Positions 15,001 to 30,000 of a DNA stretch of 64,000 nt are shown piece by piece. Positions within the stretch are counted from its first letter, which is position 1. Every line of letters starts with the position of its first letter. The notes under the pieces were generated by a model that was not told the DNA's origin, made no database searches, and saw only the letters and a list, made by a program, of their open reading frames with translations. The stretch covers positions 28,622,023 through 28,686,022 of the forward strand of contig OY759263.1 in assembly GCA_963662155.1 (NCBI GenBank), given 5' to 3'. A program made the translations under genes and the position numbers. The DNA is from Lamellibrachia columna (taxonomy: Eukaryota; Annelida; Polychaeta; Sabellida; Siboglinidae).

Positions 15001-18000
15001 TGTTATGTGATTTGTTTCCAAGCTACAATTTTCGCTTTTGCATTATCAATCCTCATGTATTCATTTTAAAATATGAAACAACGAATGCGATTGATATTTT
15101 CAGTACACCTTTATATTTTAAAATAGCTGCAATGCACTCCTTCCGTTTTCTTCGTGTGGTATCAAAGATAGAGCTATATCATTTCTATATTTCCAAAATG
15201 ACAACTGGAAAGGGATACACATAACTGCATTTGTAAACATTCGGTCGGTGTTACCTGAAGCAGTCGTACTTTCTATCTCGAGAGTAGTAGTATCCAATGA
15301 TGCAGTAGTAGAAGACGTCGCTGAAGTAGTGTCTTCCTCGGTAGTTTTCCCTTCTACTACCGTACTTGCTACAGTTGCTGAATAATCAAAATTAAAAAAT
15401 AAATTACAAATATCATAGTTATATTATATTTATTTTCTATTTGTTATAATTAATATCAATCGTTCCATATGTACAACAAATTAGCAGTTTCGTAGTTTTT
15501 CCAATTAGGTAATAAAATATTAATTACGGACGAATAGATAAAACGATTATTTGAGATCAAACTTATACCTTCGCTAGTTGTTTCGACGAAAGATGTTGTT
15601 CCTTCGACTGTTGTTTGTGCAGCTGTTCCAGTGGTCTCTGTCGAAATTATTGTTTCGGTTGACCCCGTGGTAACATCCGCAGCTGTGGTTGTTGCTGAAA
15701 AAAAATACTTAAAATAGAGCTAAGCATTTAGTAGATGCCGGAATTAAATTATTTTCTGTAATGACAGTTATATTGGTAAAGAAGTCTCATTGCCTACCCA
15801 TCAAAATTACACTTATTTTTTAAACAGAAATGACAGTCATTTACCTTCGCTCGTTGTCTCAACAGATTGCGTCGTTCCTTCGATTGTACTTGTTTCAACT
15901 GACTCTGTAGTCGCTGCCGACGACAAGCTATCCGTCGATTCCGTTGTTTCCACAGGGGCTGTGGTGGATCCTGCCAGAAGAATATCATGTCAAATGCATT
16001 CATTGGTTTGAACGAAGACTTTTTTTAACAACACATTGAACATCCATATATATAAATGGAATAACATTGAACATTATGCTGATTCATCAATGTTATGTGA
16101 TTTGTTTCCAAGCTACAATTTTCGCTTATGCTTCATCAAACCTCATGTATTCATTTTGAAATATGAAACAACGAATACGATTGATATTTTCAATACAACT
16201 TTATATTTTAAAATAGCTGCAAAGCACTCCTTCTGTTTTCTTCGTGTGGTATCAAAGATAGAGCTATATCATTTCTATATTTCCAAAATGACAACTGGAA
16301 AGGGATACACATAACTGCATTTGTAAACATTCGGTCGGTGTTACCTGAAGCAGTCGTACTTTCTATCTCGAGAGTAGTAGTATCCAATGATGCAGTAGTA
16401 GAAGACGTCGCTGAAGTAGTGTCTTCCTCGGTAATTTTCCCTTCTACTACCGTACTTGCTACAGTTGGTGAATTGTCAAAATTCAATAATAAATTACAAA
16501 TATCCGAGTTATAATATATTTATTTTCTATTTATTATAATTAATATCAATCGTTCCATATGTTCAACAAATTAGCAGTTTCGTAGATATTTCAATTGGGT
16601 AATAAAATATTAGTAACGGGCGAATAGATAAAACGATTAGTTGAGATCATTCTTGTACCTTCGCTAGTTGTTTCGACGAAAGATGTTGTTCCTTCGATTG
16701 TTGTTTGTGCAGCTATTCCAATGGTCTCTGTCGAAGTTATTGTTTCGGTTGACCCCGTGGTAACATCCGCAGCTGTGGTTGTTGCTGGAAAAAAAATACA
16801 TGAAATAGAGCTAAGCATTTAGTAGATGTAGGAATTAAATTATTTTCTGTAATGACAGTTATATTGGTAAACAAGTCACATTGCCTACCCATCAAAATTA
16901 CACTTATTGTTTAAACAGAAATGACAGTCATTTACCATCGCTCGTTGTCTCAACAGATTGCGTCGTTCCTTCAATTGTACTTGTTTCAACTGACTCTGTT
17001 GTCGCTGCCGACGACAAGCTATCCGTCGATTCCGTGGTTTCCACAGGGGCTGTGGTGGATCCTGCCAGAAGAACATCATGTCAAATGCATTCATTGGTTT
17101 GAGCGAAGACTTTTTTAACAACACATTGAACATCCATATATATAAATGGAATAACATTGAACATTATGCTGATTCATCAATGTTATGTGATTTGTTTCCA
17201 AGCTACAATTTTCGCTTTTGCATTATCAAACCTCATGTATTCATTTTAAAATATGAAACAACGAATGCGATTGATATTTTCAGTACACCTTTATATTTTA
17301 AAATAGCTGCAAAGCACTCCTTCTGTTTTCTTCGTGTGGTATCAAAGATAGAGCTATATCATTTCTATATTTCCAAAATGACAACTGGAAAGGGATACAC
17401 ATAACTGCATTTGTAAACATTCGGTCGGTGTTACCTGAAGCAGTCGTACTTTCTATCTCGAGAGTAGTAGTATCCAATGATGCAGTAGTAGAAGACGTCG
17501 CTGAAGTAGTGTCTTCCTCGGTAGTTTTCCCTTCTACTACCGTACTTGCTACAGTTGCTGAATAATCAAAATTAAAAAATAAATTACAAATATCATAGTT
17601 ATATTATATTTATTTTCTATTTGTTATAATTAATATCAATCGTTCCATATGTACAACAAATTAGCAGTTTCGTAGTTTTTTCAATTAGGTAATAAAATAT
17701 TAATAACGGACGAATAGATAAAACGATTATTTGAGATCAAACTTATACCTTCGCTAGTTGTTTCGACGAAAGATGTTGTTCCTTCGACTGTTGTTTGTGC
17801 AGCTGTTCCAGTGGTCTCTGTCGAAATTATTGTTTCGGTTGACCCCGTGGTAACATCCGCAGCTGTGGTTGTTGCTGAAAAAAAATATTTAAAATAGAGC
17901 TAAGCATTTAGTAGATGCCGGAATTAAATTATTTTCTGTAATGACAGTTATATTGGTAAAGAAGTCTCATTGCCTACCCATCAAAATTACACTTATTTTT

Positions 18001-21000
18001 TAAACAGAAATGACAGTCATTTACCTTCGCTCGTTGTCTCAACAGATTGCGTCGTTCCTTCGATTGTACTTGTTTCAACTGACTCTGTAGTCGCTGCCGA
18101 CGACAAGCTATCCGTCGATTCCGTTGTTTCCACAGGGGCTGTGGTGGATCCTGCCAGAAGAATATCATGTCAAATGCATTCATTGGTTTGAACGAAGACT
18201 TTTTTTAACAACACATTGAACATCCATATATATAAATGGAATAACATTGAACATTATGCTGATTCATCAATGTTATGTGATTTGTTTCCAAGCTACAATT
18301 TTCGCTTATGCTTCATCAAACCTCATGTATTCATTTTGAAATATGAAACAACGAATACGATTGATATTTTCAATACAACTTTATATTTTAAAATAGCTGC
18401 AAAGCACTCCTTCTGTTTTCTTCGTGTGGTATCAAAGATAGAGCTATATCATTTCTATATTTCCAAAATGACAACTGGAAAGTGATACACATAACTGCAT
18501 TTGTAAACATTCGGTCGGTGTTACCTGAAGCAGTCGTACTTTCTATCTCGAGAATAGTAGTATCCAATGATGCAGTAGTAGAAGACGTCGCTGAAGTAGT
18601 GTCTTCCTCGGTAATTTTCCCTTCTACTACCGTACTTGCTACAGTTGGTGAATAGTCAAAATTCAATAATAAATTACAAATATCCGAGTTATAATATATT
18701 TATTTTCTATTTATTATAATTAATATCAATCGTTCCATATGTTCAACAAATTACCAGTTTCGTAGATATTTCAATTGGGTAATAAAATATTAGTAACGGG
18801 CGAATAGATAAAACGATTAGTTGAGATCATTCTTGTACCTTCGCTAGTTGTTTCGACGAAAGATGTTGTTCCTTCGATTGTTGTTTGTGCAGCTATTCCA
18901 GTGGTCTCTGTCGAAGTTATTGTTTCGGTTGACCCCGTGGTAACATCCGCAGCTGTGGTTGTTGCTGAAAAAAAATTATTTGAAATAGAACTAAGCATTT
19001 AGTAGATGCAGGAATTAAATTATTTTCTGTAATGACATTTATATTGGTAAAGAAGTCTCATTGCCTACCCATCAAAATTACACTTATTTTTTAAACAGAA
19101 ATTACAGTCATTTACCTTCGCTCGTTGTCTCAAAGGATTGCGTCGTTCCTTCGATTGTACTTGTTTCAACTGACTCTGTAGTCGCTGCCGACGACAAGCT
19201 ATCCGTCGATTCCGTTGTTTCCACAGGGGCAGTGGTGGATTCTGCCAGAAGAATATCATGTCAAATGCATTCATTGGTTTGAACGAAGACTTTTTTTAAC
19301 AACACATTGAACATCCATATATATAAATGGAATAACATTGAACATTATGCTGATTCATCAATGTTATGTGATTTGTTTCCAAGCTACAATTTTCGCTTAT
19401 GCTTCATCAAACCTCATGTATTCATTTTGAAATATGAAACAACGAATACGATTGATATTTTCAATACAACTTTATATTTTAAAATAGCTGCAAAGCACTC
19501 CTTCTGTTTTCTTCGTGTGGTATCAAAGATAGAGCTATATCATTTCTATATTTCCAAAATGACAACTGGAAAGTGATACACATAACTGCATTTGTAAACA
19601 TTCGGTCGGTGTTACCTGAAGCAGTCGTACTTTCTATCTCGAGAATAGTAGTATCCAATGATGCAGTAGTAGAAGACGTCGCTGAAGTAGTGTCTTCCTC
19701 GGTAATTTTCCCTTCTACTACCGTACTTGCTACAGTTGGTGAATAGTCAAAATTCAATAATAAATTACAAATATCCGAGTTATAATATATTTATTTTCTA
19801 TTTATTATAATTAATATCAATCGTTCCATATGTTCAACAAATTACCAGTTTCGTAGATATTTCAATTGGGTAATAAAATATTAGTAACGGGCGAATAGAT
19901 AAAACGATTAGTTGAGATCATTCTTGTACCTTCGCTAGTTGTTTCGACGAAAGATGTTGTTCCTTCGATTGTTGTTTGTGCAGCTATTCCAGTGGTCTCT
20001 GTCGAAGTTATTGTTTCGGTTGACCCCGTGGTAACATCCGCAGCTGTGGTTGTTGCTGAAAAAAAATTATTTGAAATAGAACTAAGCATTTAGTAGATGC
20101 AGGAATTAAATTATTTTCTGTAATGACATTTATATTGGTAAAGAAGTCTCATTGCCTACCCATCAAAATTACACTTATTTTTTAAACAGAAATTACAGTC
20201 ATTTACCTTCGCTCGTTGTCTCAAAGGATTGCGTCGTTCCTTCGATTGTACTTGTTTCAACTGACTCTGTAGTCGCTGCCGACGACAAGCTATCCGTCGA
20301 TTCCGTTGTTTCCACAGGGGCAGTGGTGGATTCTGCCAGAAGAATATCATGTCAAATGCATTCATTGGTTTGAACGAAGACTTTTTTTAACAACACATTG
20401 AACATCCATATATATAAATGGAATAACATTGAACATTATGCTGATTCATCAATGTTATGTGATTTGTTTCCAAGCTACAATTTTCGCTTTTGCATTATCA
20501 AACCTCATGTATTCATTTTAAAATATGAAACAACGAATGCGATTGATATTTTCAATACAACTTTATATTTTAAAATAGCTGCAAAGCACTCCTTCTGTTT
20601 TCTTCGTGTGGTATCAAAGATAGAGCTATATCATTTCTATATTTCCAAAATGACAACTGGAAAGGGATACACATAACTGCATTTGTAAACATTCGGTCGG
20701 TGTTACCTGAAGCAGTCGTACTTTCTATCTCGAGAGTAGTAGTATCCAATGATGCAGTAGTAGAAGACGTCGCTGAAGTAGTGTCTTCCTCGGTAGTTTT
20801 CCCTTCTACTACCGTACTTGCTACAGTTGCTGAATAATCAAAATTAAAAAATAAATTACAAATATCATAGTTATATTATATTTATTTTCTATTTGTTATA
20901 ATTAATATCAATCGTTCCATATGTACAACAAATTAGCAGTTTCGTAGTTTTTTCAATTAGGTAATAAAATATTAATAACGGACGAATAGATAAAACGATT

Positions 21001-24000
21001 ATTTGAGATCAAACTTATACCTTCGCTAGATGTTTCGACGAAAGATGTTGTTCCTTCGACTGTTGTTTGTGCAGCTGTTCCAGTGGTCTCTGTCGAAATT
21101 ATTGTTTCGGTTGACCCCGTGGTAACATCCGCAGCTGTGGTTGTTGCTGAAAAAAAATACTTAAAATAGAGCTAAGCATTTAGTAGATGCCGGAATTAAA
21201 TTATTTTCTGTAATGACAGTTATATTGGTAAAGAAGTCTCATTGCCTACCCATCAAAATTACACTTATTTTTTAAACAGAAATGACAGTCATTTACCTTC
21301 GCTCGTTGTCTCAACAGATTGCGTCGTTCCTTCGATTGTACTTGTTTCAACTGACTCTGTAGTCGCTGCCGACGACAAGCTATCCGTCGATTCCGTTGTT
21401 TCCACAGGGGCTGTGGTGGATCCTGCCAGAAGAATATCATGTCAAATGCATTCATTGGTTTGAACGAAGACTTTTTTTAACAACACATTGAACATCCATA
21501 TATATAAATGGAATAACATTGAACATTATGCTGATTCATCAATGTTATGTGATTTGTTTCCAAGCTACAATTTTCGCTTATGCTTCATCAAACCTCATGT
21601 ATTCATTTTGAAATATGAAACAACGAATACGATTGATATTTTCAATACAACTTTATATTTTAAAATAGCTGCAAAGCACTCCTTCTGTTTTCTTCGTGTG
21701 GTATCAAAGATAGAGCTATATCATTTCTATATTTCCAAAATGACAACTGGAAAGGGATACACATAACTGCATTTGTAAACATTCGGTCGGTGTTACCTGA
21801 AGCAGTCGTACTTTCTATCTCGAGAGTAGTAGTATCCAATGATGCAGTAGTAGAAGACGTCGCTGAAGTAGTGTCTTCCTCGGTAGTTTTCCCTTCTACT
21901 ACCGTACTTGCTACAGTTGCTGAATAATCAAAATTAAAAAATAAATTACAAATATCATAGTTATATTATATTTATTTTCTATTTGTTATAATTAATATCA
22001 ATCGTTCCATATGTACAACAAATTAGCAGTTTCGTAGTTTTTTCAATTAGGTAATAAAATATTAATAACGGACGAATAGATAAAACGATTATTTGAGATC
22101 AAACTTATACCTTCGCTAGTTGTTTCGACGAAAGATGTTGTTCCTTCGATTGTTGTTTGTGCAGCTGTTCCAGTGGTCTCTGTCGAAATTATTGTTTCGG
22201 TTGACCCCGTGGTAACATCCGCAGCTGTGGTTGTTGCTGAAAAAAAATACTTAAAATAGAGCTAAGCATTTAGTAGATGCCGGAATTAAATTATTTTCTG
22301 TAATGACAGTTATATTGGTAAAGAAGTCTCATTGCCTACCCATCAAAATTACACTTATTTTTTAAACAGAAATGACAGTCATTTACCTTCGCTCGTTGTC
22401 TCAACAGATTGCGTCGTTCCTTCGATTGTACTTGTTTCAACTGACTCTGTAGTCGCTGCCGACGACAAGCTATCCGTCGATTCCGTTGTTTCCACAGGGG
22501 CTGTGGTGGATCCTGCCAGAAGAATATCATGTCAAATGCATTCATTGGTTTGAACGAAGACTTTTTTTAACAACACATTGAACATCCATATATATAAATG
22601 GAATAACATTGAACATTATGCTGATTCATCAATGTTATGTGATTTGTTTCCAAGCTACAATTTTCGCTTATGCTTCATCAAACCTCATGTATTCATTTTG
22701 AAATATGAAACAACGAATACGATTGATATTTTCAATACAACTTTATATTTTAAAATAGCTGCAAAGCACTCCTTCTGTTTTCTTCGTGTGGTATCAAAGA
22801 TAGAGCTATATCATTTCTATATTTCCAAAATGACAACTGGAAAGGGATACACATAACTGCATTTGTAAACATTCGGTCGGTGTTACCTGAAGCAGTCGTA
22901 CTTTCTATCTCGAGAGTAGTAGTATCCAATGATGCAGTAGTAGAAGACGTCGCTGAAGTAGTGTCTTCCTCGGTAATTTTCCCTTCTACTACCGTACTTG
23001 CTACAGTTGGTGAATTGTCAAAATTCAATTATAAATTACAAATATCCGAGTTATAATATATTTATTTTCTATCTATTATAATTAATATCAATCGTTCCAT
23101 ATGTTCAACAAATTAGCAGTTTCGTAGATATTTCAATTGGGTAATAAAATATTAGTAACGGGCGAATAGATAAAACGATTAGTTGAAATCATTCTTGTAC
23201 CTTCGCTAGTTGTTTCGACGAAAGATGTTGTTCCTTCGATTGTTGTTTGTGCAGCTATTCCAATGGTCTCTGTCGAAGTTATTGTTTCGGTTGACCCCGT
23301 GGTAACATCCGCAGTTGTGGTTGTTGCTGGAAAAAAAATACATGAAATAGAGCTAAGCATTTAGTAGATGTAGGAATTAAATTATTTTCTGTAATGACAG
23401 TTATATTGGTAAACAAGTCACATTGCCTACACATCAAAATTACACTTATTGTTTAAACAGAAATGACAGTCATTTACCATCGCTCGTTGTCTCAACAGAT
23501 TGCGTCGTTCCTTCAATTGTACTTGTTTCAACTGACTCTGTTGTCGCTGCCGACGACAAGCTATCCGTCGATTCCGTGGTTTCCACAGGGGCTGTGGTGG
23601 ATCCTGCCAGAAGAACATCATGTCAAATGCATTCATTGGTTTGAACGAAGACTTTTTTAACAACACATTGAACATCCATATATATAAATGGAATAACATT
23701 GAACATTATGCTGAGACATCAATGTTATGTGATTTGTTTCCAAGCTACAATTTTCGCTTTTGCATTATCAAACCTCATGTATTCATTTTAAAATATGAAA
23801 CAACGAATGCGATTGATATTTTCAGTACACCTTTATATTTTAAAATAGCTGCAAAGCACTCCTTCTGTTTTCTTCGTGTGGTATCAAAGATAGAGCTATA
23901 TCATTTCTATATTTCCAAAATGACAACTGGAAAGGGATACACATAACTGCATTTGTAAACATTCGGTCGGTGTTACCTGAAGCAGTCGTACTTTCTATCT

Positions 24001-27000
24001 CGAGAGTAGTAGTATCCAATGATGCAGTAGTAGAAGACGTCGCTGAAGTAGTGTCTTCCTCGGTAGTTTTCCCTTCTACTACCGTATTTGCTACAGTTGC
24101 TGAATAATCAAAATTAAAAAATAAATTACAAATATCATAGTTATATTATATTTATTTTCTATTTGTTATAATTAATATCAATCGTTCCATATGTACAACA
24201 AATTAGCAGTTTCGTAGTTTTTTCAATTAGGTAATAAAATATTAATAACGGACGAATAGATAAAACGATTATTTGAGATCAAACTTATACCTTCGCTAGT
24301 TGTTTCGACGAAAGATGTTGTTCCTTCGACTGTTGTTTGTGCAGCTGTTCCAGTGGTCTCTGTCGAAATTATTGTTTCGGTTGACCCCGTGGTAACATCC
24401 GCAGCTGTGGTTGTTGCTGAAAAAAAATACTTAAAATAGAGCTAAGCATTTAGTAGATGCCGGAATTAAATTATTTTCTGTAATGACAGTTATATTGGTA
24501 AAGAAGTCTCATTGCCTACCCATCAAAATTACACTTATTTTTTAAACAGAAATGACAGTCATTTACCTTCGCTCGTTGTCTCAACAGATTGCGTCGTTCC
24601 TTCGATTGTACTTGTTTCAACTGACTCTGTAGTCGCTGCCGACGACAAGCTATCCGTCGATTCCGTGGTTTCCACAGGGGCTGTGGTGGATCCTGCCAGA
24701 AGAACATCATGTCAAATGCATTCATTGGTTTGAACGAAGACTTTTTTAACAACACATTGAACATCCATATATATAAATGGAATAACATTGAACATTATGC
24801 TGAGACATCAATGTTATGTGATTTGTTTCCAAGCTACAATTTTCGCTTTTGCATTATCAAACCTCATGTATTCATTTTAAAATATGAAACAACGAATGCG
24901 ATTGATATTTTCAGTACACCTTTATATTTTAAAATAGCTGCAAAGCACTCCTTCTGTTTTCTTCGTGTGGTATCAAAGATAGAGCTATATCATTTCTATA
25001 TTTCCAAAATGACAACTGGAAAGGGATACACATAACTGCATTTGTAAACATTCGGTCGGTGTTACCTGAAGCAGTCGTACTTTCTATCTCGAGAGTAGTA
25101 GTATCCAATGATGCAGTAGTAGAAGACGTCGCTGAAGTAGTGTCTTCCTCGGTAGTTTTCCCTTCTACTACCGTATTTGCTACAGTTGCTGAATAATCAA
25201 AATTAAAAAATAAATTACAAATATCATAGTTATATTATATTTATTTTCTATTTGTTATAATTAATATCAATCGTTCCATATGTACAACAAATTAGCAGTT
25301 TCGTAGTTTTTTCAATTAGGTAATAAAATATTAATAACGGACGAATAGATAAAACGATTATTTGAGATCAAACTTATACCTTCGCTAGTTGTTTCGACGA
25401 AAGATGTTGTTCCTTCGACTGTTGTTTGTGCAGCTGTTCCAGTGGTCTCTGTCGAAATTATTGTTTCGGTTGACCCCGTGGTAACATCCGCAGCTGTGGT
25501 TGTTGCTGAAAAAAAATACTTAAAATAGAGCTAAGCATTTAGTAGATGCCGGAATTAAATTATTTTCTGTAATGACAGTTATATTGGTAAAGAAGTCTCA
25601 TTGCCTACCCATCAAAATTACACTTATTTTTTAAACAGAAATGACAGTCATTTACCTTCGCTCGTTGTCTCAACAGATTGCGTCGTTCCTTCGATTGTAC
25701 TTGTTTCAACAGACTCTGTAGTCGCTGCCGACGACAAGCTATCCGTCGATTCCGTGGTTTCCACAGGGGCTGTGGTGGATCCTGCCAGAAGAACATCATG
25801 TCAAATGCATTCATTGGTTTGAACGAAGACTTTTTTAACAACACATTGAACATCCATATATATAAATGGAATAACATTGAACATTATGCTGAGACATCAA
25901 TGTTATGTGATTTGTTTCCAAGCTACAATTTTCGCTTTTGCATTATCAAACCTCATGTATTCATTTTAAAATATGAAACAACGAATGCGATTGATATTTT
26001 CAGTACACCTTTATATTTTAAAATAGCTGCAAAGCACTCCTTCTGTTTTCTTCGTGTGGTATCAAAGATAGAGCTATATCATTTCTATATTTCCAAAATG
26101 ACAACTGGAAAGGGATACACATAACTGCATTTGTAAACATTCGGTCGGTGTTACCTGAAGCAGTCGTACTTTCTATCTCGAGAGTAGTAGTATCCAATGA
26201 TGCAGTAGTAGAAGACGTCGCTGAAGTAGTGTCTTCCTCGGTAGTTTTCCCTTCTACTACCGTATTTGCTACAGTTGCTGAATAATCAAAATTAAAAAAT
26301 AAATTACAAATATCATAGTTATATTATATTTATTTTCTATTTGTTATAATTAATATCAATCGTTCCATATGTACAACAAATTAGCAGTTTCGTAGTTTTT
26401 TCAATTAGGTAATAAAATATTAATAACGGACGAATAGATAAAACGATTATTTGAGATCAAACTTATACCTTCGCTAGTTGTTTCGACGAAAGATGTTGTT
26501 CCTTCGACTGTTGTTTGTGCAGCTGTTCCAGTGGTCTCTGTCGAAATTATTGTTTCGGTTGACCCCGTGGTAACATCCGCAGCTGTGGTTGTTGCTGAAA
26601 AAAAATACTTAAAATAGAGCTAAGCATTTAGTAGATGCCGGAATTAAATTATTTTCTGTAATGACAGTTATATTGGTAAAGAAGTCTCATTGCCTACCCA
26701 TCAAAATTACACTTATTTTTTAAACAGAAATGACAGTCATTTACCTTCGCTCGTTGTCTCAACAGATTGCGTCGTTCCTTCGATTGTACTTGTTTCAACT
26801 GACTCTGTAGTCGCTGCCGACGACAAGCTATCCGTCGATTCCGTGGTTTCCACAGGGGCTGTGGTGGATCCTGCCAGAAGAACATCATGTCAAATGCATT
26901 CATTGGTTTGAACGAAGACTTTTTTAACAACACATTGAACATCCATATATATAAATGGAATAACATTGAACATTATGCTGATTCATCAATGTTATGTGAT

Positions 27001-30000
27001 TTGTTTCCAAGCTACAATTTTCGCTTTTGCATTATCAAACCTCATGTATTCATTTTAAAATATGAAACAACGAATGCGATTGATATTTTCAGTACACCTT
27101 TATATTTTAAAATAGCTGCAAAGCACTCCTTCTGTTTTCTTCGTGTGGTATCAAAGATAGAGCTATATCATTTCTATATTTCCAAAATGACAACTGGAAA
27201 GGGATACACATAACTGCATTTGTAAACATTCGGTCGGTGTTACCTGAAGCAGTCGTACTTTCTATCTCGAGAGTAGTAGTATCCAATGATGCAGTAGTAG
27301 AAGACGTCGCTGAAGTAGTGTCTTCCTCGGTAGTTTTCCCTTCTACTACCGTATTTGCTACAGTTGCTGAATAATCAAAATTAAAAAATAAATTACAAAT
27401 ATCATAGTTATATTATATTTATTTTCTATTTGTTATAATTAATATCAATCGTTCCATATGTACAACAAATTAGCAGTTTCGTAGTTTTTTCAATTAGGTA
27501 ATAAAATATTAATAACGGACGAATAGATAAAACGATTATTTGAGATCAAACTTATACCTTCGCTAGTTGTTTCGACGAAAGATGTTGTTCCTTCGACTGT
27601 TGTTTGTGCAGCTGTTCCAGTGGTCTCTGTCGAAATTATTGTTTCGGTTGACCCCGTGGTAACATCCGCAGCTGTGGTTGTTGCTGAAAAAAAATACTTA
27701 AAATAGAGCTAAGCATTTAGTAGATGCCGGAATTAAATTATTTTCTGTAATGACAGTTATATTGGTAAAGAAGTCTCATTGCCTACCCATCAAAATTACA
27801 CTTATTTTTTAAACAGAAATGACAGTCATTTACCTTCGCTCGTTGTCTCAACAGATTGCGTCGTTCCTTCGATTGTACTTGTTTCAACTGACTCTGTAGT
27901 CGCTGCCGACGACAAGCTATCCGTCGATTCCGTGGTTTCCACAGGGGCTGTGGTGGATCCTGCCAGAAGAACATCATGTCAAATGCATTCATTGGTTTGA
28001 ACGAAGACTTTTTTAACAACACATTGAACATCCATATATATAAATGGAATAACATTGAACATTATGCTGAGACATCAATGTTATGTGATTTGTTTCCAAG
28101 CTACAATTTTCGCTTTTGCATTAACAAACCTCATGTATTCATTTTAAAATATGAAACAACGAATGCGATTGATATTTTCAGTACACCTTTATATTTTAAA
28201 ATAGCTGCAAAGCACTCCTTCTGTTTTCTTCGTGTGGTATCAAAGATAGAGCTATATCATTTCTATATTTCCAAAATGACAACTGGAAAGGGATACACAT
28301 AACTGCATTTGTAAACATTCGGTCGGTGTTACCTGAAGCAGTCGTACTTTCTATCTCGAGAGTAGTAGTATCCAATGATGCAGTAGTAGAAGACGTCGCT
28401 GAAGTAGTGTCTTCCTCGGTAGTTTTCCCTTCTACTACCGTATTTGCTACAGTTGCTGAATAATCAAAATTAAAAAATAAATTACAAATATCATAGTTAT
28501 ATTATATTTATTTTCTATTTGTTATAATTAATATCAATCGTTCCATATGTACAACAAATTAGCAGTTTCGTAGTTTTTTCAATTAGGTAATAAAATATTA
28601 ATAACGGACGAATAGATAAAACGATTATTTGAGATCAAACTTATACCTTCGCTAGTTGTTTCGACGAAAGATGTTGTTCCTTCGACTGTTGTTTGTGCAG
28701 CTGTTCCAGTGGTCTCTGTCGAAATTATTGTTTCGGTTGACCCCGTGGTAACATCTGCAGCTGTGGTTGTTGCTGAAAAAAAATACTTAAAATAGAGCTA
28801 AGCATTTAGTAGATGCCGGAATTAAATTATTTTCTGTAATGACAGTTATATTGGTAAAGAAGTCTCATTGCCTACCCATCAAAATTACACTTATTTTTTA
28901 AACAGAAATGACAGTCATTTACCTTCGCTCGTTGTCTCAACAGATTGCGTCGTTCCTTCGATTGTACTTGTTTCAACTGACTCTGTAGTCGCTGCCGACG
29001 ATAAGCTATCCGTCGATTCCGTTTTTTCCACAGGGGCTGTGGTGGATCCTGCCAGAAGAATATCATGTCAAATGCATTCATTGGTTTGAACGAAGACTTT
29101 TTTTAACAACACATTGAAAATCCATATATATATAAATGGAATAACATTGAACATTATGCTGATTCATCAATGTTATGTGATTTGTTTCCAAGCTACAATT
29201 TTCGCTTATGCTTCATCAAACCTCATGTATTCATTTTGAAATATGAAACAACGAATACGATTGATATTTTCAATACAACTTTATATTTTAAAATAGCTGC
29301 AAAGCACTCCTTCTGTTTTCTTCGTGTGGTATCAAAGATAGAGCTATATAATTTCTATATTTCCAAAATGACAACTGGAAAGGGATACACATAACTGCAT
29401 TTGTAAACATTCGGTCGGTGTTACCTGAAGCAGTCGTACTTTCTATCTCGAGAGTAGTAGTATCCAATGATGCAGTAGTAGAAGACGTCGCTGAAGTAGT
29501 GTCTTCCTCGGTAATTTTCCCTTCTACTACCGTACTTGCTACAGTTGGTGAATAGTCAAAATTCAATAATAAATTACAAATATCCGAGTTATAATATATT
29601 TATTTTCTATTTAATATAATTAATATCAATCGTTCCATATGTTCAACAAATTACCAGTTTCGTAGATATTTCAATTGGGTAATAAAATATTAGTAACGGG
29701 CGAATAGATAAAACGATTAGTTGAGATCATTCTTGTACCTTCGCTAGTTGTATCGACGAAAGATGTTGTTCCTTCGATTGTTGTTTGTGCAGCTATTCCA
29801 GTGGTCTCTGTCGAAGTTATTGTTTCGGTTGACCCCGTGGTAACATCCGCAGCTGTGGTTGTTGCTGAAAAAAAATTATTTGAAATAGAACTAAGCATTT
29901 AGTAGATGCAGGAATTAAATTATTTTCTGTAATGACATTTATATTGGTAAAGAAGTCACATTGCCTACCCATCAAAATTACACTTATTTTTTAAACAGAA

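Larger units (their letters stand above)
4373..18524 (-). repeat. Six-unit higher-order repeat, ~6.53 kb period
   Basis: Units 5-10 match units 11-16, and unit 17 starts a third round. Shared diagnostic variants are unit 7/13 junctions cag|TA and cag|AA, the unit 8/14 Val-to-Lys, and unit 9/15 intron bases. Offsets are 6,522-6,540 bp, differing by the small deletions in units 6 and 9. Confidence 0.82.
23500..28450 (-). repeat. Recent amplification of one 1,089-bp unit
   Basis: Units 23-26 and parts of 22 and 27 share gtatttgct in exon A, gaacatcatg at the exon C acceptor and mostly gagacatcaatg in the long intron. Only isolated base changes separate them. Confidence 0.82.

Noticed and set aside
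25678..26124. 148-residue plus-strand ORF, the longest in the window
   Set aside because: It arises from one base change in unit 24 that removes a stop in a shadow frame. The same region in units 23 and 25 is closed.
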